DNA of 64,000 nucleotides from Cupriavidus respiraculi (GTDB lineage Bacteria; Pseudomonadota; Gammaproteobacteria; Burkholderiales; Burkholderiaceae): NCBI RefSeq assembly GCF_914271545.1, contig NZ_CAJZAH010000002.1, positions 496,001 to 560,000 of the forward strand, read 5' to 3'. Shown piece by piece: positions 63,216 to 64,000 of this stretch (position 1 is its first letter; each line of letters starts with the position of its first letter). The notes under the pieces were generated by a model. It saw only the letters and a program-made list of their open reading frames with translations, ran no database searches and was not told where the DNA came from. The position numbers and the translations under genes were made by a program.

Positions 63216-64000
63216 TCAATAAGTCACTGGCAGCGGATCGAGGCTACGCCACATGTACCAGGTGGCCACGGTGCGCCACGGCTCCCAGTTGGCCGCGACC
63301 TCGCGGGCCTCGCTGCGGGTCACCGGCTCGCCGCTGAAATAGTTGGCGGAGATGGCGTTGATCAGGCCGATATCGTCCAGCGGCAGCACGTTCGGGCGCA
63401 TCAGGTTGAACATCAGGAACATCTCGGCGGTCCAGCGGCCGATGCCGCGGATCTGCGTGAGCTCGGCGATGACCGCCTCGTCGTCCATCTCGGTCCAGCT
63501 GTTCACATGCACGCGCCCGGCCTTGAAATGCTCCGCCAGGTCGATGATGTACTCTGCCTTGCGGCGCGACAGGCCGCAGGCGGCCAGTTTCTCGGTACCC
63601 GCCTTGAGCAGTTGTGCCGGCGTCAGCCTGGGGCAGGCGGCGGCCAGCCGGTCCCACACCGCCTGGGCGGCCTTGACGGAGATCTGCTGGCCGACGATGG
63701 AGCGCGCCAGCGTGATGAAGGGATCGCCGCGCGAAACCAGATGCGCCGGCCCATAGGTCGGGATCATCTTGCGCAGGATGCGGTCGCGCTTCATCAGGTC
63801 GGCGCAGGCCTCGTCCCAGTAGGCCGGACGCACGGCGTCCACCACGGTCTCGACCGGCAGCGGCAGCGATTCGGCTTCCGGCAGCGCGGGCTTGGCCGCA
63901 CGCGTCGCTTTCGCCTTCGCCGCCGGCTTGTCGCTAGGGCCCTTGGCCGTGGGGGCCGACTTCGCCGCCGGCTTGCCGGCTGCCTTGCCGGCAGGAGCCT
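63216..64000 (-). CDS. 3-methyladenine DNA glycosylase II family, 5' end outside the window
   Basis: The visible 261 codons run off the right window edge, so the N-terminus is incomplete. Residues of the enzyme domain (AVRPAYWDEACADLMKRD onward) include the helix-hairpin-helix RGIGRWTAEMFLMFNL with LPLDDIGL, where the Asp is the catalytic residue of AlkA/HhH-GPD glycosylases. RSIVGQQISVKAAQAVW is also family typical. The preceding about 50 residues are Lys/Ala/Pro-rich (KPAAKSAPTAKGPSDKPAAK), a histone-H1-like tail that may add nonspecific DNA binding. It excises alkylated purines in base excision repair. Confidence 0.88.
   Translation of the reverse strand, partial: APAGKAAGKPAAKSAPTAKGPSDKPAAKAKATRAAKPALPEAESLPLPVETVVDAVRPAYWDEACADLMKRDRILRKMIPTYGPAHLVSRGDPFITLARSIVGQQISVKAAQAVWDRLAAACPRLTPAQLLKAGTEKLAACGLSRRKAEYIIDLAEHFKAGRVHVNSWTEMDDEAVIAELTQIRGIGRWTAEMFLMFNLMRPNVLPLDDIGLINAISANYFSGEPVTRSEAREVAANWEPWRTVATWYMWRSLDPLPVTY

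Overview
The window is GC-rich (roughly two thirds G+C by eye) chromosomal DNA of a beta-proteobacterium of the Burkholderiaceae, most likely Cupriavidus or a close Ralstonia relative. This rests on the gene order thrS-infC-rpmI-rplT-pheS-pheT-ihfA-merR-tRNA-Pro, the two Bug-type solute-binding proteins, the 3-hydroxybutyrate and acetoacetate genes, and the accA-tilS-lysC order. The species cannot be fixed from sequence alone.

Region 1 (1-7052) is one end of a prophage or phage-like element. Reading toward the attachment site it holds an SSB-like protein cut by the window edge, a Gp157 protein, the 5' stub of one cytosine methyltransferase, an antisense HNH nuclease gene, a complete cytosine methyltransferase with a long second ORF overprinted on it, a chain of small overlapping phage genes with start/stop overlaps, a DUF4224 protein, a tyrosine integrase, and one oppositely oriented cargo gene. 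The element abuts the 3' end of tRNA-Pro(GGG).

Region 2 (7053-19369) is core translation and stress-response DNA, almost all on the minus strand: tRNA-Pro, a MerR regulator, ihfA, pheT, pheS, rplT, rpmI, infC (apparent ATC start), thrS, tRNA-Val(GAC), a RelA with a degenerate hydrolase domain, a RidA protein and a hydrolase.

Region 3 (19370-32062) handles ketone bodies, C4 acids and electron transfer: 3-hydroxybutyrate dehydrogenase, a Tat-exported DUF411 protein, a large protein with a eukaryote-like F-box, a 3-oxoacid CoA-transferase (two subunits) facing a PAS-LuxR regulator, a thioesterase, a complete TRAP transporter, a short-chain dehydrogenase, and ETF-ubiquinone oxidoreductase. A TetR-type palindrome lies between the last two.

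Region 4 (32260-46611) begins with an unusual lipoprotein and a repeat-flanked Bug gene. Then comes a catabolic cluster under a divergent LysR gene: Bug protein, UxaA-type dehydratase, aldehyde dehydrogenase, HpaI-type aldolase and FAD-linked 2-hydroxyacid dehydrogenase. Together they look like uptake and breakdown of a sugar acid or hydroxy acid. A PilZ protein, a GntR regulator with its probable operator, an LhgO-like oxidase and an NTF2-fold protein follow.

Region 5 (46668-64000) is mixed housekeeping: MFS transporter, aroC, a transporter-acyltransferase fusion, a CBS protein, an O-acetylhomoserine sulfhydrylase-like enzyme with a hydrolase, a YihY/BrkB membrane protein, WrbA, DUF2069, a second FAD-linked dehydrogenase, two small divergent genes (one DUF3563), tRNA-Ser(GCT), lysC, tilS, accA, and the start-truncated gene of a 3-methyladenine DNA glycosylase with a Lys/Ala/Pro-rich tail.

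The signals most worth following are the overprinted ORF in the phage methyltransferase, the methyltransferase stub beside the HNH gene, the F-box protein, the ATC start of infC, and the repeat-rich start of the aldehyde dehydrogenase.
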